Numbered from the stretch's first letter, positions 7,383 to 16,002 are shown. The stretch: DNA of 36,242 nucleotides from Natrialba swarupiae (GCF_008245225.1 NZ_VTAW01000033.1:1-36242), one strand, 5' to 3'. The notes: generated by a model not told the origin, from the sequence alone. Translations and numbers: made by a program.

Positions 7383-9044
7383 ATGTCAAGTTATACCAGG
7401 CGGCACGCGCTGAAAACCGGTACGGCAGCGGCTGTCGGCCTGAGTCTGGCTGGGTGCACAGGTGACAACGGAGCGGACGCCGACGTCGTCTCCGATCCTG
7501 ACGGCGACCCCGTCGAGGAGATCACACTTCTGAGTATCGCACAAGGTGATGCGCCGGCTCGGTACGAGTACGGACAGCTGTTCGCGGACAATCTCGAGGA
7601 GGTCGGCTTCGAGGTGGAGTACGACGCACAACCGACGGTCGAGTATCTCGAAGCGAGAGCCGAGCCGCCGTACCCGTGGGACATCCAGGTTCGCCGTGCG
7701 GGCGATGGCTTCGAACCGGCGGAAGCGATTTTCAGGGGGTTCTTCCACTCGAGCAACATCGGTCCCGGTGACTCGAACCTGTACGCCTACGAAAACGACG
7801 AAGTCGACGAACTGATCGACGAACAGGCCAGTGAGATGGATCCCGATCGACGGACCGAGATCATTCACGAAATTCAGGAACATCTCCGTGAGGATATGCC
7901 GATTGTTCCGTTGCTGGTCCAGGAGCGGATCATGCCGTACAACCAGGAACGGTTTCAGAACCCGGTTCCGATCATCGAACAGGGCCTCGGTTCGTTCTGG
8001 AACTACCTCAACATCGAGCCAGTTGGGGACGATGCCCACCTTCGAACCACGATGGCGGAGGACATCAACGCGTTGAACCCGCTGGACCAAACTGCTCGAG
8101 GGGACCGCGAGATGCTCCGACTGGTTTACGACCGGCTCGTTCGCGTCTCTCCCGACCTCGAACCGGAGCCGTGGGCCGCATCGGACGTCGAGACGGTCGA
8201 CGACACGAGGATCGAAGTCTCCCTTCGCGAGGGAATGACGTTTCACGACGGTGAGCCGGTCACCGCCGAAGACGTTCAGTTCTCTTTCGAGTACGGTGCC
8301 GAGCACTCTCCGACGAAGGAAACCCGTGCGGAACCGATCGAGAGCATCGACGTGGAGACCGATCTCGATCTCGTCTTCAACCTCGAAGAGCCCAACGCAC
8401 CGTTTCTCACCAACGCGCTCGGCCGTGTCTTCATTATTCCACAGCACATCTGGGAGGACGTTCCCGACGACGTGGAAGCAGAGACCCCGATCGATTGGCA
8501 GAATGCGGAGGCGATCGGCAGTGGTCCGTTCCAGGTCGAGAGTGCGGACTTCGCCGAACAGATTCAGCTCAGTGCGTACGAGGATCACTTTCAGCCGCCG
8601 AACGTCGACCAGCTCACTCGAGCGGTCGTCTCGGACGTCCGTGCCGGCATCCGGGCGTACGAAGACGACGCGGTCGACATGATGAGCTGGGAACTGCCGG
8701 TCGACGATCTGGAACGCTTCGAGCAGGAAGAGGAAACTGCACTCGAGAGTTCGTTGATGATGTCGATTCACCACATGGGGTACAATCTTCGTGAGCCACC
8801 CTTCGACGACGTCGACGTTCGCCAGGCCGTCGCACACGCCGTTCCTCAGGAGACGATCATCGGCACCATTTACGGCGGCACAGGAGAGATCATCCACAAC
8901 CCCATATCGCCCGGCTTCGACGAGTGGTACTTGGACGACGTCGACGCGTTCGAGTCGGAGACCGACGTCACGATGCAGATGTTAGACGACATCGGATTCC
9001 AGTGGGACGACGATATGCGGCTTCACTACCCACCGGACTACTGA
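7383..9044 (+). CDS. ABC transporter substrate-binding lipoprotein, family 5, with swapped lobes
   Basis: An extracellular solute-binding protein of 553 residues for a Dpp/Opp-type transporter. The Tat signal (TRRHALKTG, residues 5-13) leads to a lipobox LAGC with C25 as lipid anchor. Residues about 46-200 then match what is normally the C-terminal lobe: EITLLSIAQGD, FADNLEEVGFEVEY, FRGFFHSSN, NDEVDELIDEQ and DMPIVPLLVQER. Residues about 219-553 match what is normally the N-terminal and middle part: LRTTMAEDINALNPLD, VYDRLVRVSPDLEPEPW, LREGMTFHDGEPVTAEDV (281-298), GSGPFQVE and VDVRQAVAHAVPQETI. It ends in LDDIGFQWDDDMRLHYP, where ordinary family members cross into the C-lobe. So each lobe appears once, in reversed order. 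The dehydrogenase and permease genes follow on the same strand. Confidence 0.9.
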   Translation: MSSYTRRHALKTGTAAAVGLSLAGCTGDNGADADVVSDPDGDPVEEITLLSIAQGDAPARYEYGQLFADNLEEVGFEVEYDAQPTVEYLEARAEPPYPWDIQVRRAGDGFEPAEAIFRGFFHSSNIGPGDSNLYAYENDEVDELIDEQASEMDPDRRTEIIHEIQEHLREDMPIVPLLVQERIMPYNQERFQNPVPIIEQGLGSFWNYLNIEPVGDDAHLRTTMAEDINALNPLDQTARGDREMLRLVYDRLVRVSPDLEPEPWAASDVETVDDTRIEVSLREGMTFHDGEPVTAEDVQFSFEYGAEHSPTKETRAEPIESIDVETDLDLVFNLEEPNAPFLTNALGRVFIIPQHIWEDVPDDVEAETPIDWQNAEAIGSGPFQVESADFAEQIQLSAYEDHFQPPNVDQLTRAVVSDVRAGIRAYEDDAVDMMSWELPVDDLERFEQEEETALESSLMMSIHHMGYNLREPPFDDVDVRQAVAHAVPQETIIGTIYGGTGEIIHNPISPGFDEWYLDDVDAFESETDVTMQMLDDIGFQWDDDMRLHYPPDY

Positions 9045-9170
9045 ATAGGCCTGTTCGATTGGTACTGGTGACTTTTTCCAATTCGATGGCGGAGGTCGTG
9101 GTCTTCTTCCGGTGGTACTGTCCGTGGAAACTCGTCTCTCTCGAATACGTTCGCTATCGAAAGGAGAGTC

Positions 9171-9180
9171 ATATTTATAA
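9171..9180 (+). promoter_or_regulatory. TATA box before the hydroxyacid dehydrogenase
   Basis: ATATTTATAA is centred about 40 bases before ATG 9216, giving a short leader of roughly 15 bases. It suggests this gene has its own promoter besides read-through from the binding-protein gene. Confidence 0.45.
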
Positions 9181-9215
9181 TGGTTACCGCACAATGTATC
9201 GACGGAAGTGTAATA

Positions 9216-10277
9216 ATGGCTGGTCAGAAAAATGTCAGTCGTGTTGATTATCGGGAGTTAGAAACGTTTGCCCACGATGTTCTTACTGCGGCAGGGGTAA
9301 CGGAACCACACGCGGCAACCGTTGCGGAGGCGTTGGTACGGGCCAATCTTCGCGGGGTGGACTCACACGGCGTCGCACGCCTCACTGCGTACGTGAACAA
9401 GTTCCGTGAGGGTGGATTCAAGCCGGACCCGGAGATGACGATCGAATCCGGTCCGTCTCGAGGGACGTTCTCGGTCGATGGTGACGGTGGGCCAGGCCAG
9501 ACTGCGGGACAAACCGCTATGCAGACTGCAATCGAACGCGCGGCGGAGATGGGGATGGCGGCTGGCGTGGTTCGAAACAGCAACCACTTCGGTACGGCGG
9601 CGTTCTACACGGAACTGGCGGCGGAACACGATTGTATCGGCATCGCGATGACGAACGTCGGGCCCGACGTCGTTCCATTTAATGGGACGAAACCGTACTT
9701 CGGCACGAATCCGATCTCGTTTGCGATCCCGACACACCGATCGTATCCGATCACGCTCGATATGGCGACGAGTGTCGTCGCGATGGGGAAAATCGATCAC
9801 GTGGCGAAAGAGACCGATGCGTCGATTCCCGATCACTGGGGGGTAGACGACGATGGGGTGCCGACTACCGATCCCCACGAGGTCAATGCGCTTCGCCCAT
9901 TGGGTGGCCCGAAAGGGTACGGACTCGCCCTCGTTGTCGACATCCTAGCTGGCGTTCTCTCCGGGTCGGGGCCGAGCCCGACCGTCAATCCGCTGTACGA
10001 CGAGTACGACCGGCCGATGGATCTTGGACACTTCGTTGCCGCCGTCGATATCTCGGCGTTCCGTGATACGACCGAGTTCAAAGACGACGTGGATACGATC
10101 ATCTCCGATATCAAAGCGATGGAGCCACGGGACGACGCGGAAGAATTGATGTTGCCTGGGGAAATCGAAACGAAGCGAAAAGAAACGCGGAGTTCGGACG
10201 GGATACCCGTTCCGAACAGCGTGGTAGAGTCTCTCCAGGAGTTAGGTGATGACTTTGGCGTTCAGTTGCCCCGGTGA
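9216..10277 (+). CDS. Ldh2/MDH2-family NAD(P)-dependent 2-hydroxyacid dehydrogenase
   Basis: A cytoplasmic oxidoreductase of 353 residues in the malate/L-lactate dehydrogenase type 2 family, which also holds ureidoglycolate, sulfolactate and 2,3-diketogulonate (YiaK) enzymes and interconverts 2-hydroxy and 2-keto acids. Family landmarks are DSHGVARL with S50, H51 and R55, NSNHFGTAAFY with the catalytic-type H124, NVGPDVVPFNGTKPYFGTNPI at about 147-167, LDMATSVVAMGKI, and PLGGPKGYGLALVVDILAGVLSG at about 228-250. Length is normal and no key residue is missing. The first ATG of the frame (9180) lies in the TATA region, so 9216 is preferred. Sitting between binding protein and permeases, it probably acts on the imported compound or its oxidation product. 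The exact substrate cannot be read from sequence. Confidence 0.9.
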   Translation: MAGQKNVSRVDYRELETFAHDVLTAAGVTEPHAATVAEALVRANLRGVDSHGVARLTAYVNKFREGGFKPDPEMTIESGPSRGTFSVDGDGGPGQTAGQTAMQTAIERAAEMGMAAGVVRNSNHFGTAAFYTELAAEHDCIGIAMTNVGPDVVPFNGTKPYFGTNPISFAIPTHRSYPITLDMATSVVAMGKIDHVAKETDASIPDHWGVDDDGVPTTDPHEVNALRPLGGPKGYGLALVVDILAGVLSGSGPSPTVNPLYDEYDRPMDLGHFVAAVDISAFRDTTEFKDDVDTIISDIKAMEPRDDAEELMLPGEIETKRKETRSSDGIPVPNSVVESLQELGDDFGVQLPR

Positions 10278-10553
10278 GGAGTTCTCGGAGCCACGTCGTC
10301 GGTCACCGACGGGTATCGACGGCGCTGACCGACCCAGTCGGCGGTAGCCGTACCCGGAGCGTTCGAACCCGAACTGCTCGATCGTTCCCCGAGCCGAGAT
10401 CAGTCGACTCGAGATCGTAACGAACGTTCTGTCGCAGGGATGGTGGGTCTACTGTCATCTGATAGGAGACTGTCTCGATCGACATAGTAATCGAACAGCC
10501 TGCGGTTCTCGCCACCTCGTTTTCACTGGTCGTCTCCGATTTCCGTCTGCTCA
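10278..10553. other. intergenic, left part
   Basis: No gene is supported. An antisense frame (10303-10587) crosses the palindromic site at 10566 and has no family resemblance. Confidence 0.4.
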
Positions 10554-10606
10554 CGGGTATGGTGTGCCCGTATACGGGCCGTTTCATACGGGTTGCTGTA
10601 TACCGG
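10554..10606. promoter_or_regulatory. candidate operator: four ATACSGG-type half-sites
   Basis: CGGGTAT (10554-10560), the perfect 14-bp palindrome GCCCGTATACGGGC (10566-10579), CATACGGG (10585-10592) and GTATACCGG (10598-10606) crowd into 53 bases. They lie about 190 bases before the permease start. This looks like a multi-site regulator-binding region upstream of the transporter genes. The IclR protein is one candidate binder, by context only. Confidence 0.4.
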
Positions 10607-10751
10607 CGAACCCCTTACGGATCGTGGATTCGTCGGCAACGATTTACAAGGGTCCGTATCAGCTGTATGACCTGGTGCGGAGTGACTATTCTCTTCGGTT
10701 GTCTGATCTCTTGGCCGCCGGTTCGACCGATTGACCCCTCCTATTATTCAT

Positions 10752-10764
10752 CCAAAAATATTAT
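10752..10764 (+). promoter_or_regulatory. TATA region of the transporter operon
   Basis: CCAAAAATATTAT is about 35 bases before ATG 10793, placing transcription start a few bases before the gene. The four transporter genes follow without gaps, so one promoter could serve all. Confidence 0.45.
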
Positions 10765-10792
10765 GTGGTGTTACACGCTACCATTGGCCTGT

Positions 10793-11767
10793 ATGAGGAA
10801 ATTCATCGTTCGAAGGGTGGCGTACCTGATCCTTACGTACTGGGCATTCATAACTATATTATTTCTCATATTTCGGGTCACGCCGGGTGATCCGACGACG
10901 CTTTACATTCCGGAAGGAATGTCGCAGGCGGAACGTCAGGCGACCCTCGAACGATACGGCCTTACGGACCCGCTTTACGTTCAGTACGTCGATTATCTTC
11001 GAATGTTGCTCTCGGGCGATCTGGGGACGTCGTATCGGTACAACGCACCCGTCTGGGACGTTTTGACGACGAAATTCTGGAATACGATCTTTCTCATGGC
11101 GGGTGCGATGACGATCGCGTACACGTTCGGTATCGCGTTTGGGGCGTACATCGGCTGGCTCCGTGGGACGGCCAAAGAGAAGTACGGCATGGTCCTGGCG
11201 CTGATAGCCCGATCGTCGCCCGAGTTCTGGATCGGAATCGTGTTGCTCTCCATCTTCGTCTTTCAGCTCGGTTGGTTCCCGTGGGGTGGGATCAGAGAAA
11301 TCGGTGCCGAGGCACCCGCGTCGTTCTTCGATCGGTACGTCAACTGGGGCTTCGTCTATCATCTGGTGTTACCCGTTCTCACGGGTGCGATATACTACAT
11401 GGCCCAGCCGATTCTCCTGATGCGAAGCAGTATGATTAGCGTTCTCAACACGGACTACATCGAAATCAAGAAAGCGGAGGGGCTCTCGAACTATACGATC
11501 CTCTACAAACACGCCGCGAGAAACTCGATCCTGCCGATGGTCACGGTCGTTGCGCTCGTCGCTGGCCTCTCGGTCGGCGGATCACTCGTCATCGAGACGG
11601 TGTTCAGCTGGCCCGGCATGGGGAGAGAGATGGTCGAATCGGTCCATCACAACGATTACCCGATGGCTCAGGGGGCGTTCTTCCTGATGGGGAGTGTCGT
11701 GATATTCATGAACTTTATCGCTGATATCGCGTACGCGTTTCTCGATCCACGAGTGAGGTACGAGTAA
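10793..11767 (+). CDS. ABC transporter permease, DppB/OppB type
   Basis: Inner membrane permease of 324 residues. It opens with MRKFIVRRVAYLILTYWAFI, the first membrane helix typical of DppB, followed by the conserved FRVTPGDP motif. The extracytoplasmic loop contains the LERYGLTDPLYVQYVDYL and LLSGDLGTSYRYNAPVWDVL signatures. The EAA-type coupling loop is in YIEIKKAEGLSNYTILYKHAARNSILPMVT, and the C-terminus is the family-typical FLDPRVRYE. About six membrane helices are visible. I take ATG 10793 because the upstream extension to 10559 covers the operator and TATA region. The next permease gene starts two bases after its stop, so the two are co-transcribed. Confidence 0.95.
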   Translation: MRKFIVRRVAYLILTYWAFITILFLIFRVTPGDPTTLYIPEGMSQAERQATLERYGLTDPLYVQYVDYLRMLLSGDLGTSYRYNAPVWDVLTTKFWNTIFLMAGAMTIAYTFGIAFGAYIGWLRGTAKEKYGMVLALIARSSPEFWIGIVLLSIFVFQLGWFPWGGIREIGAEAPASFFDRYVNWGFVYHLVLPVLTGAIYYMAQPILLMRSSMISVLNTDYIEIKKAEGLSNYTILYKHAARNSILPMVTVVALVAGLSVGGSLVIETVFSWPGMGREMVESVHHNDYPMAQGAFFLMGSVVIFMNFIADIAYAFLDPRVRYE

Positions 11768-11768
11768 C

Positions 11769-12686
11769 ATGTCGACTAACCAATCAACCATCACGACAGC
11801 CACGGAATCCGCTCGGAACAGCGTCGCGACCGCCTACTCGAAATCCCGTTCGATTCTCGAGGGTGAGCGGTTGGCACAGTTCGGCGTGATCGTCCTCGCG
11901 GTGTTTATCTTCGCGGGACTGTTCGCTCCGTTTATCGTCCCCCACGATCCAGGTAAGATCAACCACGGCGAAGACGGCGACGTGCTCCGTCTGGCGGAGC
12001 CGACCGCGGAGCATCCGTTCGGGACGACTCACCTCGGACGTGACGTCATGTCACAGGTGATGATGGGTGCGCAAGTCTCGCTCATCGTGGGCCTCACTGC
12101 GGCAGCGATCGCAACTGTCGTCGGGACGAGCGTCGCGTTGGTCGCGGGGTACTACGGCGGAAAGATCGACAACATCCTCATGCGACTCGTCGATATCGCG
12201 TACGGTCTGCCGTTTCTCCCGTTCGTCATCGCACTGGTGTTCATCTTCGGCTCCAGTCTCTACAACATCATCCTCGTGATATCGTTACTGATGTGGCGCT
12301 CGAGTGCACGCGTTATCAGATCGGAGGTGTTGACACAGAAAGAGCGGCCGTACGTTCAGTCGGCGAGGGCGGCAGGTGCGAGTGACTTCCGTATCATGTT
12401 CCGGCATATCCTCCCGAACGTGCTCCCGCTCGTCGTGTTGTACCTCACGTTCGGTGTCGCGTGGGCCGTCATCTACGAAGCCAGCATCGCGTTCCTCGGC
12501 TTCGGTGATCCGGATATGTACTCCTGGGGAACCATCCTCTACGAGGCGTACATCAACGGTGCGATCCGGTACGCCTGGTGGTGGGTTATTCCCCCAGGAG
12601 TGAGCATCATGCTGTTCGTGATGTCGGTGTTCTTCATCGGCCGGAGCCTAGAAAAGGTTACCAACCCGGACCTACGACACAACTAA
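11769..12686 (+). CDS. ABC transporter permease, DppC/OppC type
   Basis: Second permease, 305 residues. A hydrophilic N-terminus of about 35 residues leads to the first helix (FGVIVLAVFIFAGLFAPFIV). EHPFGTTHLGRDVMSQVMMGAQVSL is the standard DppC motif before helix two. The coupling loop is YVQSARAAGASDFRIMFRHILPN, and the protein ends with LEKVTNPDLRHN, the usual DppC ending DP.LR. It forms the heterodimeric channel with the preceding gene product. The start is two bases after the previous stop, and the following ATPase begins three bases after its own stop. Confidence 0.95.
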   Translation: MSTNQSTITTATESARNSVATAYSKSRSILEGERLAQFGVIVLAVFIFAGLFAPFIVPHDPGKINHGEDGDVLRLAEPTAEHPFGTTHLGRDVMSQVMMGAQVSLIVGLTAAAIATVVGTSVALVAGYYGGKIDNILMRLVDIAYGLPFLPFVIALVFIFGSSLYNIILVISLLMWRSSARVIRSEVLTQKERPYVQSARAAGASDFRIMFRHILPNVLPLVVLYLTFGVAWAVIYEASIAFLGFGDPDMYSWGTILYEAYINGAIRYAWWWVIPPGVSIMLFVMSVFFIGRSLEKVTNPDLRHN

Positions 12687-12688
12687 CA

Positions 12689-13747
12689 ATGCTCGAAATA
12701 TCCGACCTCGAAGTCAGGTACGACACGGAACACGGCGAGGTCCACGCAGTCAACGGACTGAGCGTGGACTTAGCGGAGAACGAAACGCTCGGCCTCGTCG
12801 GCGAGAGCGGCTGTGGGAAGACGACCACAGCGAAGTCGCTCATTCGCCTCCTCGAGAGTAACTGCACGATCGCCGGTGGATCGGTCGAACTCGACGGCAG
12901 AGATCTGACCGACCTCAGCCTCAAGGAGCTGAAACGGGAGGTTCGATGGAGCGAAATCTCGATGATTCCACAGAACGCGATGAACGGGTTCGATCCGGTG
13001 TACACCGTCGGCGAGCAGATCGTCGAGGTCGTTCAAGCCCACGAGTCCGATACCTCCAAAGGCGAGGCACGAGAGCGTGCGAGAGAGCTGTTCGAGAAAC
13101 TCGGGATCGACGGCGATCGGATCGACGACTACCCACACCAGTTTTCCGGTGGAATGGCCCAGCGGGCGATGGTTGCACTGGCACTCGCACTCGATCCGAA
13201 GGTAATCCTGGCCGACGAACCGACGACGGCACTCGACGTCGTTATCCAGGATCGACTACTCGACGTCATCCAGGACCTCCAGGACGAGATGGACGTCGCC
13301 ATGTTGCTTATCACCCACGACATGTCAGTCGTCTCTGAACGATGTGACAACATTGCGGTGATGTACGGCGGACGCATCGTCGAGTATGCGGATGCGGAGA
13401 CGATCATCAAGTCACCTCGTCATCCCTACACGCTGGGGCTGCGGAACTCGTTCCCGGACATTACCGAGGACTCACAGGATCTGATCTCGATTCCAGGTGC
13501 ACCGCCGACGTTGGTCGATCCTGACGAGATGTGCCAGTTCGCCCCTCGGTGTCCGTTCGCCGAAGAGGAGTGCTGGGAGGTTGCACCCGAGCCGGTGGAG
13601 TACGGAGACGGACACCGTGTCGAGTGTCACCGGGCCGACGAGGTCGAGTATCTCCGGTCGGAGGCGGAGAAACACGAGACGTGGACCGAACTCGAATCGA
13701 CGGAGACCGACGACGAACTCACCGAAACGGAGGTCAAAAATGACTGA
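12689..13747 (+). CDS. ABC transporter ATP-binding protein, DppD/OppD type
   Basis: Cytoplasmic ATPase, 352 residues. Walker A is GESGCGKTT (38-46), the Q-loop is in MIPQNAMN, the signature is FSGGMAQRAMVAL near 152-164 (a common DppD variant of LSGGQ), Walker B is VILADEP (172-178) and the switch histidine is H210 in LLITHDMSV. The C-terminal cysteine-bearing oligopeptide-transporter extension is present (MCQFAPRCPFAEEECW, then VECHR). The acidic tail after it is long. The start at 12689 follows the DppC stop by two bases. The last codons overlap the next gene by 8 bases, indicating translational coupling. Confidence 0.95.
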   Translation: MLEISDLEVRYDTEHGEVHAVNGLSVDLAENETLGLVGESGCGKTTTAKSLIRLLESNCTIAGGSVELDGRDLTDLSLKELKREVRWSEISMIPQNAMNGFDPVYTVGEQIVEVVQAHESDTSKGEARERARELFEKLGIDGDRIDDYPHQFSGGMAQRAMVALALALDPKVILADEPTTALDVVIQDRLLDVIQDLQDEMDVAMLLITHDMSVVSERCDNIAVMYGGRIVEYADAETIIKSPRHPYTLGLRNSFPDITEDSQDLISIPGAPPTLVDPDEMCQFAPRCPFAEEECWEVAPEPVEYGDGHRVECHRADEVEYLRSEAEKHETWTELESTETDDELTETEVKND

Positions 13748-14750
13748 GAGGAAGATACAAGTCCGAGACGTCAAGAAACACTTCCCGGTCGACGACGGAG
13801 CACTCTCGAACTTATTCGGGTTCGGTGAAGACCAATCCGTCAAAGCGGTCGACGGCGTCTCGTTCGACATCGACGAGGGTGAAGCGTTTGGAATCGCCGG
13901 CGAGAGTGGGTGTGGGAAGACGACACTCGCCGAGACCATCCTGCAACTCGAGGAGCCCACGGACGGGGAGATAACGATCGACGGCCGTGACGTCACCGAG
14001 ATGGACAAAGGAGAAATAAACGCGCTCCGGAGTGACGTCCAGATCATCCAGCAGGATCCCTACCAATCGTTGAACCCGCGGTTTACGGTCGTTCAGTGGG
14101 TTCAGGAGCCACTCGACATTCACGATATCGGCCCGAAAGACGAACGCCGCGAGACGGTGCGGGAGACGCTCGCCGAGGTCGGACTCCGCCCACCGGAGAA
14201 CTACATGGACGAGTACACCTCCGAACTGAGCGGTGGTGAGCGCCAGCGCGTCGGGATTGCGCGGGCAATCGTCTCCAATCCGTCGTTCGTCGTCTGTGAC
14301 GAACCGGTGAGTATGCTCGACGTGAGCATTCGTGCGAGTATCCTCCGGCTGCTCGACGACCTCCGGACGGAGAAGGGGATCTCGTTTATGTACATCAGTC
14401 ACGACCTCTCCTTGCTGAAACACGTCTGTGATCGGATCGGGATCATGTATCTCGGCAGATTCGTCGAGACCGGTCCGTCGACGCAAGTGATCAACGACCC
14501 CCAACACCCCTACACACAGGCGCTCGTCTCTTCGACACCGATAATCAACCCCGACGTCGAACGGGATCGGATCGAGCTCTCGGGTGAAGTTCCTGATCCG
14601 ATCGATCTCCCCAGCGGATGTCGGTTTGCGCCGCGGTGTCCAGAGGCGTCGGAGGAGTGTCGTGAAGGGGAGCCACGAATGTACGATGTCGCCGCCGATC
14701 AGCGATCGCGTTGTATTCTTCACGACGACCAGTACGATCTATCCTCGTAA
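13740..14750 (+). CDS. ABC transporter ATP-binding protein, DppF/OppF type
   Basis: Second ATPase, 336 residues. The DppF hallmark segment KKHFPV precedes a loop (GALSNLFGFGEDQSVKAVDG). Walker A is GESGCGKTT (54-62), the Q-loop is IIQQDPYQSLNPR, the signature is LSGGERQRVGIARAI, Walker B is FVVCDEP and the switch histidine is in YISHDLSLL. The C-terminal extension (SGCRFAPRCPEASEEC, RCILHDD) is intact. ATG 13740 overlaps the DppD end by 8 bases. With the two permeases and the other ATPase this completes an importer; the binding protein at 7383 is the likely fifth component. Confidence 0.95.
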   Translation: MTERKIQVRDVKKHFPVDDGALSNLFGFGEDQSVKAVDGVSFDIDEGEAFGIAGESGCGKTTLAETILQLEEPTDGEITIDGRDVTEMDKGEINALRSDVQIIQQDPYQSLNPRFTVVQWVQEPLDIHDIGPKDERRETVRETLAEVGLRPPENYMDEYTSELSGGERQRVGIARAIVSNPSFVVCDEPVSMLDVSIRASILRLLDDLRTEKGISFMYISHDLSLLKHVCDRIGIMYLGRFVETGPSTQVINDPQHPYTQALVSSTPIINPDVERDRIELSGEVPDPIDLPSGCRFAPRCPEASEECREGEPRMYDVAADQRSRCILHDDQYDLSS

Positions 14751-14774
14751 GCCGATCGAGTTCGACCTCTTCAC

Positions 14775-14790
14775 CGTCGTTCGAACGACG
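14775..14790. promoter_or_regulatory. perfect 16-bp palindrome between convergent genes
   Basis: CGTCGTTCGAACGACG is self-complementary over all 16 bases and lies between the ends of the DppF gene and the leftward SDR gene. It may be a bidirectional termination structure or a protein-binding site; there is no T-run. Confidence 0.35.
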
Positions 14791-14934
14791 ACTCCTTTGG
14801 TGACCGTTCGGTCGCTGTCGAGTCGTCGCCATCCCGTGTCTACTGACCTCGAGAACGAGCGTCTCTCGGATTCGGTTCGGTGTACACGAAATCGGTACTT
14901 CGCTCGATCGGTGCTCGATTTGCCGGTCGTGCTT

Positions 14935-15699
14935 CTACGACGTCGGTCCCCAGGAGTTCGCTAACCACCCGCCGTCGGCCTGGAGCACTTCGCCGGTGAT
15001 GAAGTGATCGCCGGCCGCGAGAAACGAGACGCAGTTTGCCATCTCCTCGAGTGTCCCGTACCGCCCAAGCGGCGTCCGGTCACGAATGTCGTCGTCGGTG
15101 TAGCCAGCCGATTCCTGGGTCTGTTCGGTGATGTCCGTCTTGATGAACCCCGGTGCGAGCGCGTTGACGTGAATGCCCTCGTCCGCCCACTCGACCGCGA
15201 GACATCGTGTGAGGCTGTTGATTCCCCCCTTCGCGGCGGCGTACGGTGTCCGTTTGGCGAGACCCTGTCTGCTGAGTAGGCTCGAGATACTGATGATCTG
15301 GCCGCCGTCTCCCTGCTCGATCATCCGAGTCCCGGCCGCCTGCGAGCAGTAGAACGTACCGTTGAGATTGACGTCGATCACGCGGCTCCACTCCTCCGGA
15401 TCGAACGTCTCGGCGTCGTCGATGATGGTCATTCCGGCGTTGTTGACGAGGACGTCGACGCGCTCGAACTCGTCGGTCGTCTGCTCGAGCAGTGCCTCAA
15501 CCTCGTCGTACTCGGTGATGTCTGCCTCGATCGGAACGACGGTCCGGCCGTCACCACCAATATCCTCGGCAGCGGCTTTCGCACGCTCGCGGGATCGAGA
15601 GTTGACGACGACGTTCGCGCCGTCGTCGGCGAGGCGTTTCGCCACCGCTTTGCCGATTCCTGAACTCGATCCGGTCACTATGGCTGTCTTACCGTCCAT
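14935..15699 (-). CDS. short-chain dehydrogenase/reductase, FabG-like
   Basis: Classical SDR of 254 residues with a Rossmann fold. The cofactor motif TGSSSGIG is at 9-16 and NNAG at 86-89. The catalytic triad reads S140, Y153 and K157 (TPYAAAKGG). The end of beta-2 (VVVNSRSRERA) has N33, S34 and R35 and no acidic residue, which suggests NADP(H). ATG 15699 is preferred because GGGAG lies five bases before it and a TATA box at 15731-15740 fits; a GTG four codons upstream is the alternative. It is transcribed leftward, convergent with the transporter operon and divergent from the other SDR. The substrate is unknown; such enzymes often oxidise sugars or hydroxy acids. Confidence 0.92.
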   Translation of the reverse strand: MDGKTAIVTGSSSGIGKAVAKRLADDGANVVVNSRSRERAKAAAEDIGGDGRTVVPIEADITEYDEVEALLEQTTDEFERVDVLVNNAGMTIIDDAETFDPEEWSRVIDVNLNGTFYCSQAAGTRMIEQGDGGQIISISSLLSRQGLAKRTPYAAAKGGINSLTRCLAVEWADEGIHVNALAPGFIKTDITEQTQESAGYTDDDIRDRTPLGRYGTLEEMANCVSFLAAGDHFITGEVLQADGGWLANSWGPTS

Positions 15700-15730
15700 G
15701 GGTTCTCCCACGTTTCGTCATCCGTCTATC

Positions 15731-15740
15731 TCCAAATAAA
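15731..15740 (-). promoter_or_regulatory. TATA box of the leftward SDR gene
   Basis: On the minus strand TTTATTTGGA lies about 35 bases before ATG 15699, leaving a short leader that contains GGGAG. Confidence 0.45.
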
Positions 15741-15820
15741 GCTATCGTCCACGCCCTGTCGGTAGGTGACCGATCGTCGTCGGTGTCCAAACACCAACAC
15801 CGGTTCGTGCGGATTGCGCC

Positions 15821-15912
15821 GAGTCTGTCCCGGTCGATCGGACATCGGCGAGCGATCGACCGGCAATCAGGTACAGCAGACCGTCTCACACACTGATCGT
15901 CGACATCTCTGG
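15821..15912 (+). repeat. copy 1 of a roughly 90-bp imperfect direct repeat
   Basis: The core AGCGATCGACCGGCAATCAG (15851-15870) recurs exactly at 19510-19529. Similarity extends left to GAGTCTGTCC...GGTCGAT and right through CAGCAGAC...CACTGAT, with small gaps. Copy 1 lies in the spacer between the divergent SDR genes. Confidence 0.6.
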
Positions 15913-15971
15913 CGGTCAGATGTGCAACGACGTGCAGCGGCTACTGTAGCGAATGTGTCTGTCATCGATAC

Positions 15972-15981
15972 TTTTTTATCC
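15972..15981 (+). promoter_or_regulatory. TATA box of the rightward SDR gene
   Basis: TTTTTTATCC is centred about 26 bases before ATG 16003, the standard arrangement for a leaderless haloarchaeal mRNA. Confidence 0.6.
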
Positions 15982-16002
15982 TAAGAAACGGTTGGCTCTG
16001 GT

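Noticed and set aside
7386-8897. 503-codon open frame antisense to the binding-protein gene
   Set aside because: It is the complement shadow of a clear gene; the product is rich in Arg and Val-Asp repeats with no family pattern, as expected for GC-rich antisense frames.
7383-9044. Binding-protein lobes explained as an assembly chimera of two genes
   Set aside because: One uninterrupted frame with each lobe present exactly once and the cut at the natural lobe boundary is better explained by circular permutation, though read support should be checked.
10303-10587. 94-codon leftward frame before the permease gene
   Set aside because: No family resemblance, and it overlaps the palindromic operator-like cluster.
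13812-14723. 303-codon frame antisense to the DppF gene
   Set aside because: Mirror of conserved ATPase codons with no independent motif or ribosome site.
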